Origin: Manis javanica
Lineage: Eukaryota > Chordata > Mammalia > Pholidota > Manidae
DNA: 64,000 bases
Direction of reading: 5' to 3'
Assembly: GCF_040802235.1 (NCBI RefSeq)
Contig: NC_133158.1
Location: 161,049,401 to 161,113,400 of the forward strand
Shown here: in pieces, positions 12,935 through 25,975 of the stretch
Numbering within the stretch: position 1 is the first letter of the stretch
Layout of the letters: each line of letters starts with the position of its first letter
Program-made: the position numbers and the translations under genes
The notes under the pieces: generated by a model
What the model saw: the letters and a program-made list of their open reading frames with translations, nothing else
The model's database searches: none
What the model was told of the DNA's origin: nothing

Positions 12935-13150
12935 ACTACTACCATTTATTGAGCATTTACTGTGTGCTGGGCACCGTGCTAAATATTAGCATGTTATCTC
13001 CCTTAAACCTCATACAACCTTGTGAGACAGATGTTGCAGATCAAGAAACTAGTAATTTGACCAAGGTACCCAGCTAATAAGTGATAGCATCTACATCCTA
13101 TACCAATCTCTTTGACTCCAAAGCTGTGCTGTTAACTATTAACACTACTT
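12935..13150 (-). mobile_element. MIR SINE, antisense
   Basis: 'CCATTTATTGAGCATTTACT' and 'GTGTGCTGGGCACCGTGCTA' followed by 'CCTCATACAACCTTGTGAGA' and 'AGCTAATAAGTGATAG' match the reverse complement of MIR over nearly its whole length. Confidence 0.75.
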
Positions 13151-13974
13151 TACTCATTCAAAGTTAAATACCATTACTAGACCAAATAATGGCATGAAGT
13201 AGCAAGAAATTTCACAAGAGAATATGTGATAGTCCGAGAAAGTTGAAAAAGAAAATACTATGAATTAAGAGAACTTTTTGTATTAGCTAGTTGCAAAGCA
13301 TCAGATTCAGAAAATATTTCTTTCATATAGTACAAAGTGAGTAAAGAGATGCTTTAATTATGGCCACTTATTCATCTGGCATTTATGATACAACTCCTAT
13401 CTTTCCAGGAATGAAGCAGAAGACTGGTGTGTACCTTGTGGGTCCTCAGAATTTAAAGTAGTTAGAAGATGATACATTAAATAGCTCTTTAGTCATCATT
13501 CCATGGCTTCAAGTATGTATAACATGTCTCATCTACATTGAAAGCCAGTTTTGCCATAATCAGTGCACCCGAATATGATTAAGATACGGCTGCAATTGAA
13601 ATAGCCTTTTATGAATGAGTCTGAAAGAGTCCATCTCCTACAAAGAAGTTTATTTGAAAGCATTCTCACTTTCTTCTTCTGAAATATTAAAATCAGTTGT
13701 TTCTAAAGTTTTTACCTTCAGAATGAGGGATTTTCATATCACTGTTCCTTCTGCATCAATCGGACATGTCTTTCTAAGGGTGCAGTCTAGATTATTTTGT
13801 AAATTAATGTTACAGAAAGGCAGCATCCAGAGTTAATGATGTCGTAGAGTTAATATTTCAGCATTTAATTTTGTAGACAGCTTCCTTATGGAATAGATCC
13901 AAGCTTGAGGCAAAATTTTGAAATCCTTGGATTTTTCTTTTAATAGTTAATACTTTATGAAGCTGTAATGTTCA

Positions 13975-14048
13975 TAACAAGTATGTAAGCTCCATAGAAA
14001 CTACCTGGCATATAGTAGATGTTGTGTACGTATTTATTGAGTAAATTT
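13975..14048 (+). mobile_element. L2 LINE 3' end fragment
   Basis: 'GTATGTAAGCTCCATAGAAA' followed by 'CTGGCATATAGTAGATG' and TTTATTGAGTAAAT gives the pattern of an L2 tail in plus orientation. Confidence 0.5.
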
Positions 14049-17000
14049 GCGCCTGGACATTATGAGTCAGCCAGACAACCTATAAGATAATTAAGACTGT
14101 TGCATGCACAGCTATGTATATAGAGGAATAGGGGCTGAGCAGGACCAGTGTGTTGCACATTTCTTGGGATGATGCATCATTCAGATCCCTGGAAAACAGA
14201 TGGAGGAGAAGTGTCTAGTTCTGTTGTTTGAATAATTATAATTGTTTTATTTATGTGCTAAAATAAAAGGGTGTAACTCAGCCACTATTTAGGTTCTATT
14301 CTGCCATTAAGCTAATGGTTGGACTTTAAAAACTGAACTTATTTTAGAGAAAAAGGTTTGATAGAGGAAGTATTGGCCTATTTTTAGACATTATAAGTAT
14401 TTCTGACATAGTGTGCTTAAATATTTGGTTTTAGGGGAAGGACAAATTAGGCCAGGAGAGCTCTCACTTTTTTCCAAAGTGTAGAAAAGTTTAGAACTTT
14501 GAACCATAGAAGTTTATGGATGGAATGCTTTGTCATTAACTCTTCAAGTGAAGTGATACTGCTCCCAGGCTTAGGCCAGAGGTTAGACATCAATGGGCAA
14601 TTCGGTGCTTTAAGAAAAAGGACGAAAGAGAAAGGACAAAAAGGAAGCCCTGCAGATCAGCTCCTGTGATGTTTAGTCCTTCTGTTCTCTCTTGAGAGGA
14701 AGTACACAATTTCTCTCCTCCTCCTGCCTCCCAAAATCATAGAGTTAGAGAAATTTGGTATGAATGTAAGAGCAGATATCCATGGAAAACTGAGAGCAGG
14801 GAAGAAATGCTTGGTAAAATGTTTTTGACAGTCCAAAATATAATGTGTTGATCAGTGATCTGTCTTAAGAGAGGCTGCATGTCTTTTAGAAAAAAGAACC
14901 TTTGGTAAAAACTACCCTTTATTTTAAAAATATTTGCTAGTGGAAAATGTGAGAAAATCTTACAGTGGAGCAATGAATGGCAAAGGTACTCCATAGAATA
15001 GGCTGTGGGTGAGAAAGCCTGCAGTTCTCACTAAGAACAGAGGGGGCTTATGGCCTCAGAACAGAAGAATATGAGTTCCATTTAGTTAGTATCTGCTGAA
15101 TCTAGGTCCTAATTCTGGAATGGAGATCAGATCATAAGGGAATTGAATTGAAAAGTCAGTGGAACTCCCTCCTGTGCTCCTTCAGTCTTCTCTTGGCTTA
15201 CCTTTTCTTCACAGGCTTATGTTCTCTCTGAACTTGGGCATTTTTACCCCCTACCCAAGCTGACTTGTTGAGTAGTAATTTTCTCTCCTGGAGGCCCTGT
15301 GAATCGTACCTTTTTTCCCCTTTTTCAGTTCAGATTATTAATGACGACCTCTCTTGCCTTGTATACTGTTTATTGGCCTAGGATGCCAGTATATAGTCTA
15401 TAGTTCCCACAGCACTGATAGCTTCTTAAAAGTTCTCTTCTTTCCCAGTCTTCAAAGTCAGATCTCAGTTTGGTTACTAAGGCTAAACAAAAATCTCATC
15501 CTAAGTACAGCAAGTAGAAAGGATCTCATGCTGGAAGTAAGAAAAGCAGGAGGCCCAGCTCTGTCCTCATTTGCCTAGACCAATGACCAGGCCTTGACCA
15601 GTGACTTAATCTTTCCAAACTTTAGAGACCTCACTGATCAACTAAAGAAGTTGGGTGGCTTTATTTCTAAAACCCCTTCTGATTTTAACATTATTCAATT
15701 AAAAAATTAACAGCATCAGTTCTCTCAGATAGTTATGTCCCTTGCCATAAATGCCATGCAGAAGGATGAAGTGTGGGAATTGCTTTCCTACTGGAACCTG
15801 TGGAGGAGCAAGCAGCTGCCCTGGCCTGATTTGTGGAAGACCGTGTGCTGTTGGGTTTGGTTTGGTTTGGTTTTAATAAAGGAGACATGGCATAAGGATG
15901 TACTCAGGAATTTTAAATATTAAGGGCTCTATCATTTCCATGATGTGCATGGCACCATGTCCTTAACTATTCTGTGGCAAAAGCAGTATAGTCACTTCCT
16001 AAAACTCAGGAAAAGTTTGGTTTTCCATTTTTAGGAATGGATTCCTCCCCCAGGCTCTTACTGATTTTACTCAGTCCTCCAGATAAGGTGGTTGTACATG
16101 CTTATCTCACTCTAGTGTCTGCCTTGCTACCTCATAACCCCTCTCCTTCCTCCCCAGCCTCCACCCCATTTCCAAAACCAGTCTCTTGACTACACTGACA
16201 TCAGACCTTGTGTTAATGGGACTCATCTCCTTAAAAAAAAAAAAAGGTTAGGTGAAAGGCTGGACCTTAAATAAGTGGTGCCTGGGAGGAAAGACATTAA
16301 TGTGTGCCCTGGGACTCATTTACACTGACACTTCTGAGACTAAATCATTGCCATCCACACCCAACAGGTTCGGTCTCTACTGCGTATCTTTTCTCCTTGC
16401 CAGTCCTGCTCATTCCTCCTGACATCCTTGTGCTAAACCCTTCTTGGTTGCTTAGTCCCTGCTGTTTTAACTAGACTTTCTGGATTTGATACCTAATCTG
16501 CTTAGGTCTTAGATGGCTGCCTCATCTGACAAAGTTGTCTTCCAAGTGCACACTTATTAACCAGTTCTGTCTTGTTATCCTTGTTAGAACTCTTTCTGGG
16601 AACCTTTCACAAAAGCCCATTTGGAATTAAATTCTATTTGCCTGGCCATTATGCACATTAACGTAAATAACTGAAGTTAAAAAAATGCCCACTTTTCCAT
16701 CCAACTCCCTTGACTCCAAGTTCCGCCACTTTGAATTATCTGAGAAGTCTGATGATATCACTAAAATCTGCCTGCTTTCATTTTCCACATCCTCTTCTTG
16801 CCTGGTTTGATCACAGTTCCAAGTCCAATCTGAAGTTTCTAGTACCTGGAAAATGCTTCATCCTGGGTCATACTAGAAGAATAGTTGGGTCTTTCTTTTT
16901 TTGTTTTTTTTAATCTCTGACTCTTCCAGTTCTTCATGTACTCTGAGGAAAGGATGTATGTATATGACTCGGCCACAACCAAGTTGTGGATCTGCTAGAG

Positions 17001-18589
17001 CTCATGGAGGGCTCAGATATTCCCTTATAAGCCACAGCCATCTTCATGTTAACATTCCCATGTGTGCCATGAACCTCTATCATAGAATTATTTGGGTTCT
17101 GCATTTTTCCCATGACCTCTAGGCTGAATGCCCTTCTCTCCCACAGGCCACAGGGACCTACTGTCCAAGTGACAGGGTCCTCTGATCCTGTTCCAGTAGG
17201 TCCTCATCTACCCCTGCAAGAATTGCAGTGTCCAAGACAAAATGCTAAGCAAAAACACATAGTCATGAAGACTAAAAACCCCAAAAGAGAGGTGCAGAAC
17301 ACCTGGTCCACTGACCTAAAACTTGGACAGTAGGATGCAGTATTTTTTGTGTGTGTGATTTAATTCTGTAGTTAAATTTATAACCCAGGCCCCTAAAAAA
17401 AGAGATGGCTCTTCCACTCTGAGGGTTCAATCTACCACCAGTACTCCTGGCCAGGCACAGTGTCTGTGTAATAGAGGGCACTGTCACTCTCTTTATTTTT
17501 TCTTTTTTCTTAAGCAGATTCAGCAAGTGAAGCCACAGGGCACATTTCCTGAGCTATGGCTGAGGACTCTCAAACAAGACCTGGGAGGCAGACCAACTTC
17601 AAGCTCCACTGGCATTGCTCTTACACCCTGGGAAGACCTAAGAGCCTCTGCCAGGGCTGGGGCTTGGCTCTCCATCAGTACCACCTTTGCAACATGGTAG
17701 TACTAGGGTCACTGAAAGGTACCAGGAGAACATGTTTTACTGTGCTGGGCTTTCCAACCCAGGTCTGAAAAGCCATGTGGTGCTCTGTTTGACCTTCACA
17801 TGGGTTAGAGGGCTGTGGCAGCAGCCACTGCCAGCTCTTTCCCAGCTGACCTGAAAATGTTTTCTCAGGATTCATCTCCAAGCCTTTCCCTGCCATGTAA
17901 TCCCATTTTACCCTAATTTTGGTCAGGGTGTTCCCTGCAGTGCTCCTTTTATCCCTGCCCACATGCTCTCAGTACCCTGCAGGCCACAAAGCCACAGTTT
18001 AATCATGTTGCTCATCACATACATGGCCTCTCGGGACACCTTTTAGATTGGAATCCTAGGTTCGCATTCTGACACTACATTATTTTCCCCCATCTTGTTC
18101 CCAAACTGATACTTTGATGGAGAGGGTGGATGAGACACTCGAGTAGTGCGCTTTCTGGAACCCTAGCAGAGTTACTGAGTGAAGTCCCTCCATACAATTC
18201 AGTTGCAAACCCAGGCCTCCCTTGCAGATATTCTGATAGTCTATGACCTAAGGAGTGTCACCTTGTGCCTGAAGGGAAGATAGCTCCAGATCGTCCTGCT
18301 GTTTTATATCCTAACTTAAGGGAGAGGTTTACCAGCCACTTTATATCTATCCTCCATCCCCAAAGTGTCAGCCACCACCCCCCGAGAAAAATGAGAAGAA
18401 AGCACAAAGCTCTGCTCTAATGTGATGGTGCATGACCACAAATGAAGTTCCCACTTTCCTCTGGCCTGAGCCCAGATGTTCTGTGGTGAGGTCGTTAATG
18501 GCCATTTCCCAACCAATAATAAAACTCACATTTGTAGATACCAACCATTTGTAGGTACTAAGTTAGCTTCACCTGCCTGAAACCCCATG

Positions 18590-18790
18590 GCCTCTGTCAT
18601 TCCTCAAGTGCTCTTGCTGACAGACCCAAGCGCTGTAGCACTCACTCATTAACAGTTCATGCGCTTGCTTATTCTACACTGTCAGCTTGCTGGGAACAAG
18701 GGCTCTCTCTTCCTTGTCATTGTTTCTTCATGTTTTAAAAACACGCCTACCACTCAGTGGATGCTCAGGATACTTGCTGAGTAAATACAC
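18590..18790 (+). mobile_element. L2 LINE 3' region
   Basis: 'CACTGTCAGCTTGCTGGGAA', 'CAAGGGCTCTCTCTTCCTTG' and 'ACCACTCAGTGGATGCTCAG' followed by TTGCTGAGTAAAT follow the order of the L2 3' end. Confidence 0.5.
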
Positions 18791-20812
18791 ATGGGCCTGT
18801 AAGTAGCAGATGTGCCCCATTTGCCCTTGCTTGCTTGCTCCCTGATTTTGACCCCCTGTCTAACTAGACCTGCATTTTGCTTCCCATGTTGCTTCTGAAC
18901 AACATGATAACTTTGCCCAAACACAATTTTTATTTTCCTGCTAATTCCAAAAGGTTGGAGGTGAAATAATCATTGCTATCTCTCCTTCTTTTACTGAGGG
19001 CCCAGAGAGGTCAAGTGAGTTGTACAATATTACAAAGCAAATCTACATGCCTGTATGATTGCCATATCTGCCCTGTCCCTTGGCAGATTTACATCTTTGG
19101 TTGGATGTGGCCAGAAGCCTCTTTCAAGTCTTGCCCATGCCCAGGTTTCCTAAGCATATGGAGCTAAATAGTACTTCTTGGGGAGTAATCATTAGTCCCT
19201 GGCCCCACTCCTGCCCCCACCATTTTATTCTCTGATAATGTAATTATACTCAATACAGGCAACTGTTTCTCCCAGGTTATCACTCCTCATTCTTAAGTAG
19301 GAAGGAGGCCACTAGGAAGGAGCTTTCAGGCTTTAGCTTCTAGCCATCCAGTGCCTGAGACATTTGTCCCAGGTTTTAGTTCCCTTCCATGCTAAAGATC
19401 CTGATTTCGCCTTTGTTCAGGAACAGTGACTAGTACTTGATTGTAGTAACCTGACAACCAACCAGTCTTGGACAGTTGCTGTAGCACAGAAGATGTAGAT
19501 ACCTTGGAAAACACATTACTATTGCCCCAAGGGAGTAGTAGTAAGGTCCTAGCTAGTTTACTGGAGTGAGAATGATGATGAAATGAATATAAGGTAGAGT
19601 GCACAGTTACTTAACTGGGTATTCAGAAAGAGATGGGGTCAAAATTAGCACAAATGTGGTGTTTGGATGACCGGCAAAATGATGCCATTAGCAGAGAGAG
19701 AAACACACAAAGTGAAAGAGCAGGTTTAGGGAGGGAAGACAAACTTGATATAGGAAATAATGACTTAGAAGTTCAAGCAAATATTGTCAAACTCATCTTT
19801 GTGTTTAGCGGGCAGTTAGAAATAACAATGGGAAGAAGTCTAGGACAGAATTTTAGACTAGGGAACTACCCATATCAAGCTGGTTTTGAAGTCACAATAT
19901 TGTCATATATGTAGAGAAATGAGCATCAGAGCCTGGAGACACATGTCTATTTAAGGACTGGAAGGAGTGAAAGGACTAGATCTTAAAAGAGGTTCAAATT
20001 TGGGGACTTCTGGTCTTTTAAATAGAGGTGGGAAGCAAGCCGTGGATCTGGCTGTGGGAAAGGATCCAGTGGAGTGGGGCAGAGTGAAGATGTAACAGAG
20101 GAGTGGGAGGTAGTTTCTAGATCAAGATGGACGGGCTTTGAGCTTGAAGTACCCAACTTCAACATAACAAGAGTGAAGGAAAGAAGTATGGAGACATGTT
20201 AAAGAGAAGAGGGTGGTTGAGGCATCTTGTCACAAAAAGAAAGCAATGAAGAAAGAAATGAAGTACTCGCAGAGGGACTGAGGGCATGAGGGAGGTAGGA
20301 AGTAGAATAAACATCCTAAGGAATGCGCGAAACTCGTTCAGGGGAGTGTGAGGCTGGTGGGCCAGCAGTGAGGGGCCCACTGAGGTAGAATGACCTACGG
20401 AGAGACTGGGCAGCCAGATTTGGTGAGTTTTTACTGTAATATCAACAGTTTGGGATCTGAAACAGGAATGAGTGGTGGAGGACAGTGAGAAAGTAAAATT
20501 TGTCTACTAAGTAGAGTATCTAGGGTCAGGGAGAATGAAGTAGGGGTGAGACTAGCTTTGGTCTGGGGTGAGGAGTAGATCGACGTGTAAGTTTTCTTCT
20601 GCCTCTTTGGAACCTGTAAATCACTATATAAAAATTATCATTTCTACCCATCAACTGAAGTGTGGTTCCTTGTTCTTAATAACTGATATTCTTCTCCCCT
20701 TCACTTAATTTCAACTGTTTTCTTCTCCTCATTTTGCTTGAACATCCTGGTATGTCCCACCCCTTCCTTCTCTGAGGTCAGCCTTCTAACCCCTCATTGT
20801 AGTCTAGGTCGG

Positions 20813-20965
20813 TGATCCTCAACCTTGGCTGCACACTGTACTCTGCCTGGGGAGCTTAAAAAAGACAGGGGCCTGGCCCCCTCCCCTCAATCTAATTTAA
20901 TTGGCCTGGCTTCCTTTTAAAGCTCCCTAGGTGATTTTCCCGATGTTCTGCCAGCCAGTTATTCT
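20813..20965 (+). mobile_element. MER5A DNA transposon (hAT-Charlie)
   Basis: 'GGTGATCCTCAACCTTGGCT', 'GCACACTGTA', 'GGGGAGCTTAAAAA' and 'AGCTCCCTAGGTGATTTTCC' follow the MER5A consensus from its 5' terminus. Confidence 0.7.
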
Positions 20966-21059
20966 CCCAAGCAAGAGTAATGACTCCCATTACTGTGTTG
21001 CCCACGGTGGGAACTACGTGATGAGCATGGGACTCGTTCTCTAACCAGGGCCAAATTAC

Positions 21060-21285
21060 AAGCATGGCTAAGCACGGACTCTGGAGTTGGGTGCCTGGGT
21101 TCCAGTCTCAGCTGTGATCCTAGGCAAGCTCTGTATTGTCTAGAATCCTCAGTGTCCTGATATGCCGATAGGAATAATTACAATAATGCCTGCAAAAGTG
21201 TTAAATCAGATAATGTAACATGCTTATTATTAGCACAATGCCTGGCACATAGAAGTACTCAACAAGTAGGAGTTGTTTTTGTTAA
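21060..21285 (+). mobile_element. MIR SINE
   Basis: 'GGACTCTGGAGTTGGGTGCC' and 'TGGGTTCCAGTCTCAGCTGT' give the tRNA-like region with its box B. 'AGCACAATGCCTGGCACATA' and 'GTACTCAACAAGTAGGAG' give the MIR 3' end. It is one of the better-preserved copies here. Confidence 0.8.
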
Positions 21286-21977
21286 TATTTGTGTTGTGAT
21301 TGTATGAACATTATTTGTAATATGCTGTTTTTCCATTGGACCACACAAATTAAACTTAAATTTCTTCCACACATGATTTATTTTGTATCTATACATTGCT
21401 TAATGAAAGAAAATGGTAGTCTATCTTGTTTTAATTTGTAGTGATTACATGTTGTGGTACTTAGTACTACAGTGAAAGATGGCAAGGGTTACTTTTCTAA
21501 ATACTTAGCTTACTTTTAGTTGCTTGGTAAGAAACTAGCCTTTGGGTGGCTCTGTCAGAGACCCACAAGATTTCCTTTCCGAAGGGCTGAGTGTGTATCA
21601 TGATTTTCCTAGAAACATACTCTAGCAGGAACCTGCCCACTGTTAGCTCAGTTATATTTTTTACTTTTTCTCAATACTGTTTATGCAACTCTTCTGCAAT
21701 ATTTATGCCATGTAATTACTGTTTGAAGTGTCTTTAAAATTTAAGAAACCTACTCTGCACTTTACCCCTGTCATTGGTTATGGCAGGCCCTAGGTGGGGT
21801 AGCCCTACCTTCCTGATGAACTGCCTGCCCCCAGTACAAGCTGATTGTTCCAGAGGTAATAACTTTTGTCAGAAATAACATCAAGCTTCTAATGGATGTT
21901 AACATACTTGCATTTACAAGCAGTGAAGTCTGTCATCTTTGTGTTGTTATTTATGCAGCATTAACCTTTTTCTCCAG

Positions 21978-22060
21978 ATCATTGAGACTGAAAATATGAT
22001 GGACCGAATTGTGACTGGCTTGTCTGAGTCTAGTGTCAAGGTGCGGTTAGCTGCCGTCAG
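21978..22060 (+). CDS. ARMC8: ARMC8 coding exon 4 of 13 in window
   Basis: An 83-bp exon with acceptor TTTTTCTCCAG and donor GTATGA. It reads [20 protein letters not shown] then KVRLAAV, plus the first two bases of an Arg codon. It lies only 308 bp upstream of the next exon, and together they encode the [15 protein letters not shown] armadillo-type helix pair. Confidence 0.95.
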
Positions 22061-22368
22061 GTATGAGCTTTAAATGGTCTGAATAAAAATCCTTTGCCAT
22101 GTGTTTAACGTTTCTTCTCCGGACCTTCACTGAGTAAGCACAGAATCCAAATGTTATTCAAAAGCATTCTCCAGTGAATTCCTACAGTGTGTAACATTAT
22201 TTAACAGAAACGCTAGCCTGAAAATCCCATGAAGTCCTGAAGTAGTTGAATTAGCAATGTCTGTAGATTACTTGAAGTGTTTATTAGTAATTGTGAAATA
22301 CCACGTGGTATGTTTGAAAAGTAAAAGTTCCAGCTTCTTGTGAAGCTAATTTTGATTATTTTTTGTAG
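22061..22368 (+). other. ARMC8: Short ARMC8 intron
   Basis: A 308-bp intron with donor GTATGA and acceptor TTTTTTGTAG. I see nothing else in it. Confidence 0.9.
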
Positions 22369-22450
22369 ATGTTTGCACAGTTTATCTAGATCTGTGCAGC
22401 AGCTTCGAACCAGTTTCCAGGATCATGCCGTGTGGAAACCTTTAATGAAG
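22369..22450 (+). CDS. ARMC8: ARMC8 coding exon 5 of 13 in window
   Basis: An 82-bp exon. Its first base completes the Arg codon split across the preceding intron. It then reads [20 protein letters not shown] and VWKPLMK, ending in phase 0. The donor is GTAAGA. Confidence 0.95.
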
Positions 22451-23219
22451 GTAAGAAGAGAGCAACAAGTAACAGCGGTCTCCTAAGGCCTGTAGTGAGC
22501 TGAGGTAGCCAACAGTACTCCCTGGTCTAGGAGTAAGTCTGATTTTTGTGTAAAGCATTTTGAACAATTTATCTCCTCAAAGGTGATGTTCTAAACATCT
22601 TTAGATCCAAAGGTCTTGTTTCTGAAGTCAGCATCTTAACGTGTGACAGGGAAGTATGTGGCTGGTTTTCTTTTGTTAAATAAAACTTTAGCTACTCATC
22701 ACACCTCTCCATGTTGAGTATTACACTCTGGACTTATGTCCAGAGTCTTTGTGATTTTAATTTTTTAGTTATAAAAGGGAATCAGTCATTTACAGATATA
22801 ACCTACTCTAGGTCTTTTCCAACCCCTGGATATTTCTTAACACAACTGTTACCTCCTGTTTCTCTACTCCAAAACATCATGTTTGGTCTTACGTCTTTCC
22901 TTGAGGACCAAGAATAAAAAGGTGGTTTAGGTCAAATAAATCTGAATCAAGATTTAGAGTATGCATCAGGTTGCTGCTAATAATGTCCCTGACGGATTAC
23001 AGAGTCACAGGTCATCTTGATCTTTGGTCCATCTTTGTTTTTCCTTTCTTACATGACCATATACTTTGCACATAATCAAAAATAAAAAGTTGGCTTAAGT
23101 TTTTGGTTGTTTTGTTTTTTTAGTACTTATTATGAAAGCCTCCAGGCACGGTAAAGCTACCAGAAATTTTTATTAAAAAGCTCTTGTCCTCAGTTTAAAG
23201 CTTCATGTCACAGTAGAGG

Positions 23220-23385
23220 CATCAATGTGGTAAAAATAGGGGAGGCTTCAGGCAGGAAAAATATGAAGTGGGCTTCAAGGGCAAAAGGAAGGCCAGGAGG
23301 ATTTTCCAGAGAGGAGCAGCACGAACAGGAACATCATGAATGATGTGTGTAGGAAGCCTAAGGATGTCTTGGTGACTGTGGTGGG
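23220..23385 (-). mobile_element. L2 LINE fragment, antisense
   Basis: 'AAGGAAGGCCAGGAGGATTT', 'TCCAGAGAGGAGCAGCACGA' and 'ACAGGAACATCATGAATGAT' resemble the antisense L2 block that normally reads as AGGGAAGGCC..GCATTCCAGGCAGAGG. It is heavily diverged. Confidence 0.4.
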
Positions 23386-25059
23386 AGGTTGGGTGGGAGC
23401 CCCTGGTCTCTTCGGGGAAGTGGTTTTACCATGGCCACTCTTCATTGTTTTTAGATTGCACCTTTTTCATAGCAGCTTAATTTTGATTTATTGATTCTAT
23501 CTATTCAAGATTTTTGTTTAAGTGCTCTCCTGTTTCCCGAAATAACTTCCAAATGTTTCCTCTGGAGCCGTTTTCTCTGATTGCTGTCAGCTCAGTACCC
23601 CTCTATCATACAAGTCAAATATAGAGCAACATGTGTTTTCTGACTAATTTTACCTGGGCAAAGGTTCAGTGAGCAATCTTGAAGAATTCTGTGCATTTGG
23701 GCTACATGTGGATATAATTACTATCAAATTACTACATTGTTGTGCATTTGAAATACAGTAGTAAAGCTTTAAAGTAAATCAGTGATTTATTAAAGATACT
23801 TTAAAGTTTCTCTTCATTTAAAGGCTGTTTGCATGTTACTGAGTTTCCCTTTTGCTTTTCCATGTCTTTAACTGTTGGATAGCAAACCACAGAAGAGCAG
23901 GCATTTTATTTTAATTAAAATTTTTGTTTATGATTGTTTTTCTTATTTTGAAATTCTATTTGGTCAGTGTTGGATCTCAACTTCTGAATTTCACTGCACT
24001 GAATGAATGCTTTTAAGAATTTTATAGACTCTCTTCTGTTTTGGTTTATCATTAAGTGTTATCTAGATTGAAAAATAAAATGAGGAAAGCACATTCATCT
24101 CTATAAAACATAATATTTTAAAAAATGAATCCTATTAAGCAAGGCAACTTTTTAGGTTTGAAAAAGAATGATTTATTTTAATTCACATTCACTGAGCACC
24201 CATTTTTTTGTGGAATGCTTTCTGGTTGATACAGGCCATGGTGAATTAAACCATATTATTCCTTCAAGAGGCTTAAACTTGTCCATAGAAAAGGAGATTG
24301 ACATGATTGCACAAAGAGTTTGAATAGTGGACAGTTATAAACGTCCTGAGAGAGGTCACCAACAATGGCAGCTGGTTCTCAGAGGATGAGAGAGAGTCAT
24401 CTGACTGTAAGGGCCCCAAGGAGGTTTCTGGAATGGGACGACCTTAAAGCATGGGCAGGGTGTTGTGCACCTGAGGGTTGTAGGAAGGGCATGGCATGGG
24501 AAGGGGAAGGAATGGTCAACAGGGTCTTAGAGGGGGTTGTGGCAGACACAGAGATCAGCATGCATAGTATGTGAGGTTCAATATTACCAACTAGTTAACA
24601 ATTCACAGGAGAGTTAGTTAAAGTGCAGTATTTTAGAAGAACTGCTTCTGTTTTATAATTCTTGCTTATTCTTGGGAACTTTAGACTTGATTTATCTGAA
24701 GAAAGCAGATTAATATATTTAACTCTGGATTTTTTGGTGATAATCTACTTGTGTTTTGCATAATTGGAGCTTCTAGGATTCCTTTAGGGATCATAAGCCT
24801 GATCCTGATCTGATCTCAAAATAAAAAGATTTACTTGAAGTGGGTATTGCATTTGAGTGGCGGCATTTGTGAAGATCCTTAGACTCTAGGAAGAACAGGT
24901 TCCGATAATGGCTAATGGTGACATTTGTCATCCTGCTCTGTTGTCTTCTGAGTTTGGTGAGAATCCATGGCAGTTAGTTTATTGAATCCTTCCTGTGTAC
25001 CTGATACTGTGCCCAGTAACAACAATTATTGGGCAATAAATTATTCTTTTAAAGCCCAT

Positions 25060-25255
25060 ATTTATATAGCTATTACTATGTGCCCATTACTGTTCTAAAA
25101 CCTTTTCATGTATTAATTCTCACAAGAACACTATGAAGCAGGCACTGTTGTTATCTCCACTTTACAGCCGTAGAATTTATATATCTATTTAGAGTTTGAG
25201 CTGAAATTTCACTCAGGCAGTCTGTGTTAACTCTCATGCTATACTGCTTCCCTTA
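25060..25255 (-). mobile_element. MIR SINE, antisense
   Basis: 'ATTACTATGTGCCCATTACT' followed by 'CACAAGAACACTATGAAGCA' and 'CTCCACTTTACAGCCGTAGA', ending 'CATGCTATACTGCTTCCCTT', is the reverse complement of MIR. Confidence 0.7.
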
Positions 25256-25259
25256 TCTA

Positions 25260-25420
25260 CTGTATCATATTTAATCTTAAATAATCCTATCAAGGAAGTG
25301 TTGTTTTCCTTACTTCAGAGGCTCAGAGAAATTAATACATGTGTTCAAGTTCACACATCTAGTAAGCAGAGGAATGAGGTTTGGAACCAGGGCTGTGTGA
25401 TCCAGTCCTGAGAACCAGTT
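25260..25420 (-). mobile_element. MIR SINE, antisense (second, adjacent copy)
   Basis: 'TTCAGAGGCTCAGAGAAATT' followed by 'GTTCAAGTTCACACATCTAG' and 'TTTGGAACCAGGGCTGTGTG' gives a second antisense MIR body immediately after the first. Confidence 0.65.
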
Positions 25421-25888
25421 CCCCACATTGCCCTGCCTGTGTAGTAGCTTGATCCATCCATGCTCCTGGACAAACAAGTCTTTCTAGAGACATATCAGAA
25501 AGTCTCTAGCCCTAGGGCAATTTCATGGTTTCATAAGTGGACTGATATGTTGAAGTACATTGAGTTGACTTGCCCCAAAGCAGTCCCAAGGTTCTCAGAC
25601 TTTTCACATAGAGTACCCCTTCCCTGACTTGTGTCTCTCCTTTTCTATGCAGCAACCCCTGTCCTGTCAGTGGGGCTGTAGCTTCTCCAGCAAAATAGAC
25701 GTGAGGGCCTTAGTCAGTCATAATCATAGCATGAGGTAAAGTTTGACATGCTATCAAGTGGATCTTCCCTATCTTTCTAGCATGAAAAATCAGGTTGAAA
25801 GATAAATTGTTTTTGTTCTCATTTCTTCTTATGATCTCACTTCCATGGTTCCAGACCACTAATAGTATCCCTTTATTTAATTCCATAG

Positions 25889-25975
25889 GTTTTACAAAAT
25901 GCACCAGATGAAATCCTAGTGGTAGCATCTTCCATGCTATGTAATCTTCTTCTTGAGTTTTCTCCAAGCAAAGAG
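25889..25975 (+). CDS. ARMC8: ARMC8 coding exon 6 of 13 in window
   Basis: An 87-bp exon of 29 codons, phase 0 at both ends. The acceptor is TTCCATAG and the donor is GTTAGT, a weaker +3 context than its neighbours. The peptide is [20 protein letters not shown] then LLEFSPSKE. Confidence 0.95.

Larger units (their letters stand above)
5264..21977 (+). other. ARMC8: Large ARMC8 intron (16.7 kb)
   Basis: The largest intron in the window, between the exons ending ..IRKK and starting [10 protein letters not shown]. It holds a poly(T) tract at 5700-5718, a duplicated exon fragment at 5996-6076 with an adjacent CA repeat, L2/MIR tails near 8.1, 9.1, 10.4 and 14.0 kb, a hAT-type MER element at 12055-12440, a MIR at about 12.9-13.15 kb, an L2 3' end at 18.6 kb, and MER5A and MIR copies at 20.8-21.3 kb. 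From about 16.2 to 18.5 kb the base composition is clearly less AT-rich than around it. It may be an old inserted element, but I could not identify it. Confidence 0.8.
22451..25888 (+). other. ARMC8: ARMC8 intron
   Basis: Intron with donor GTAAGA and acceptor TTCCATAG. It holds an antisense L2 fragment near 23.2-23.4 kb, a probable second one near 24.18-24.35 kb, and two consecutive antisense MIRs at about 25.06-25.42 kb. No gene is supported. Confidence 0.75.
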
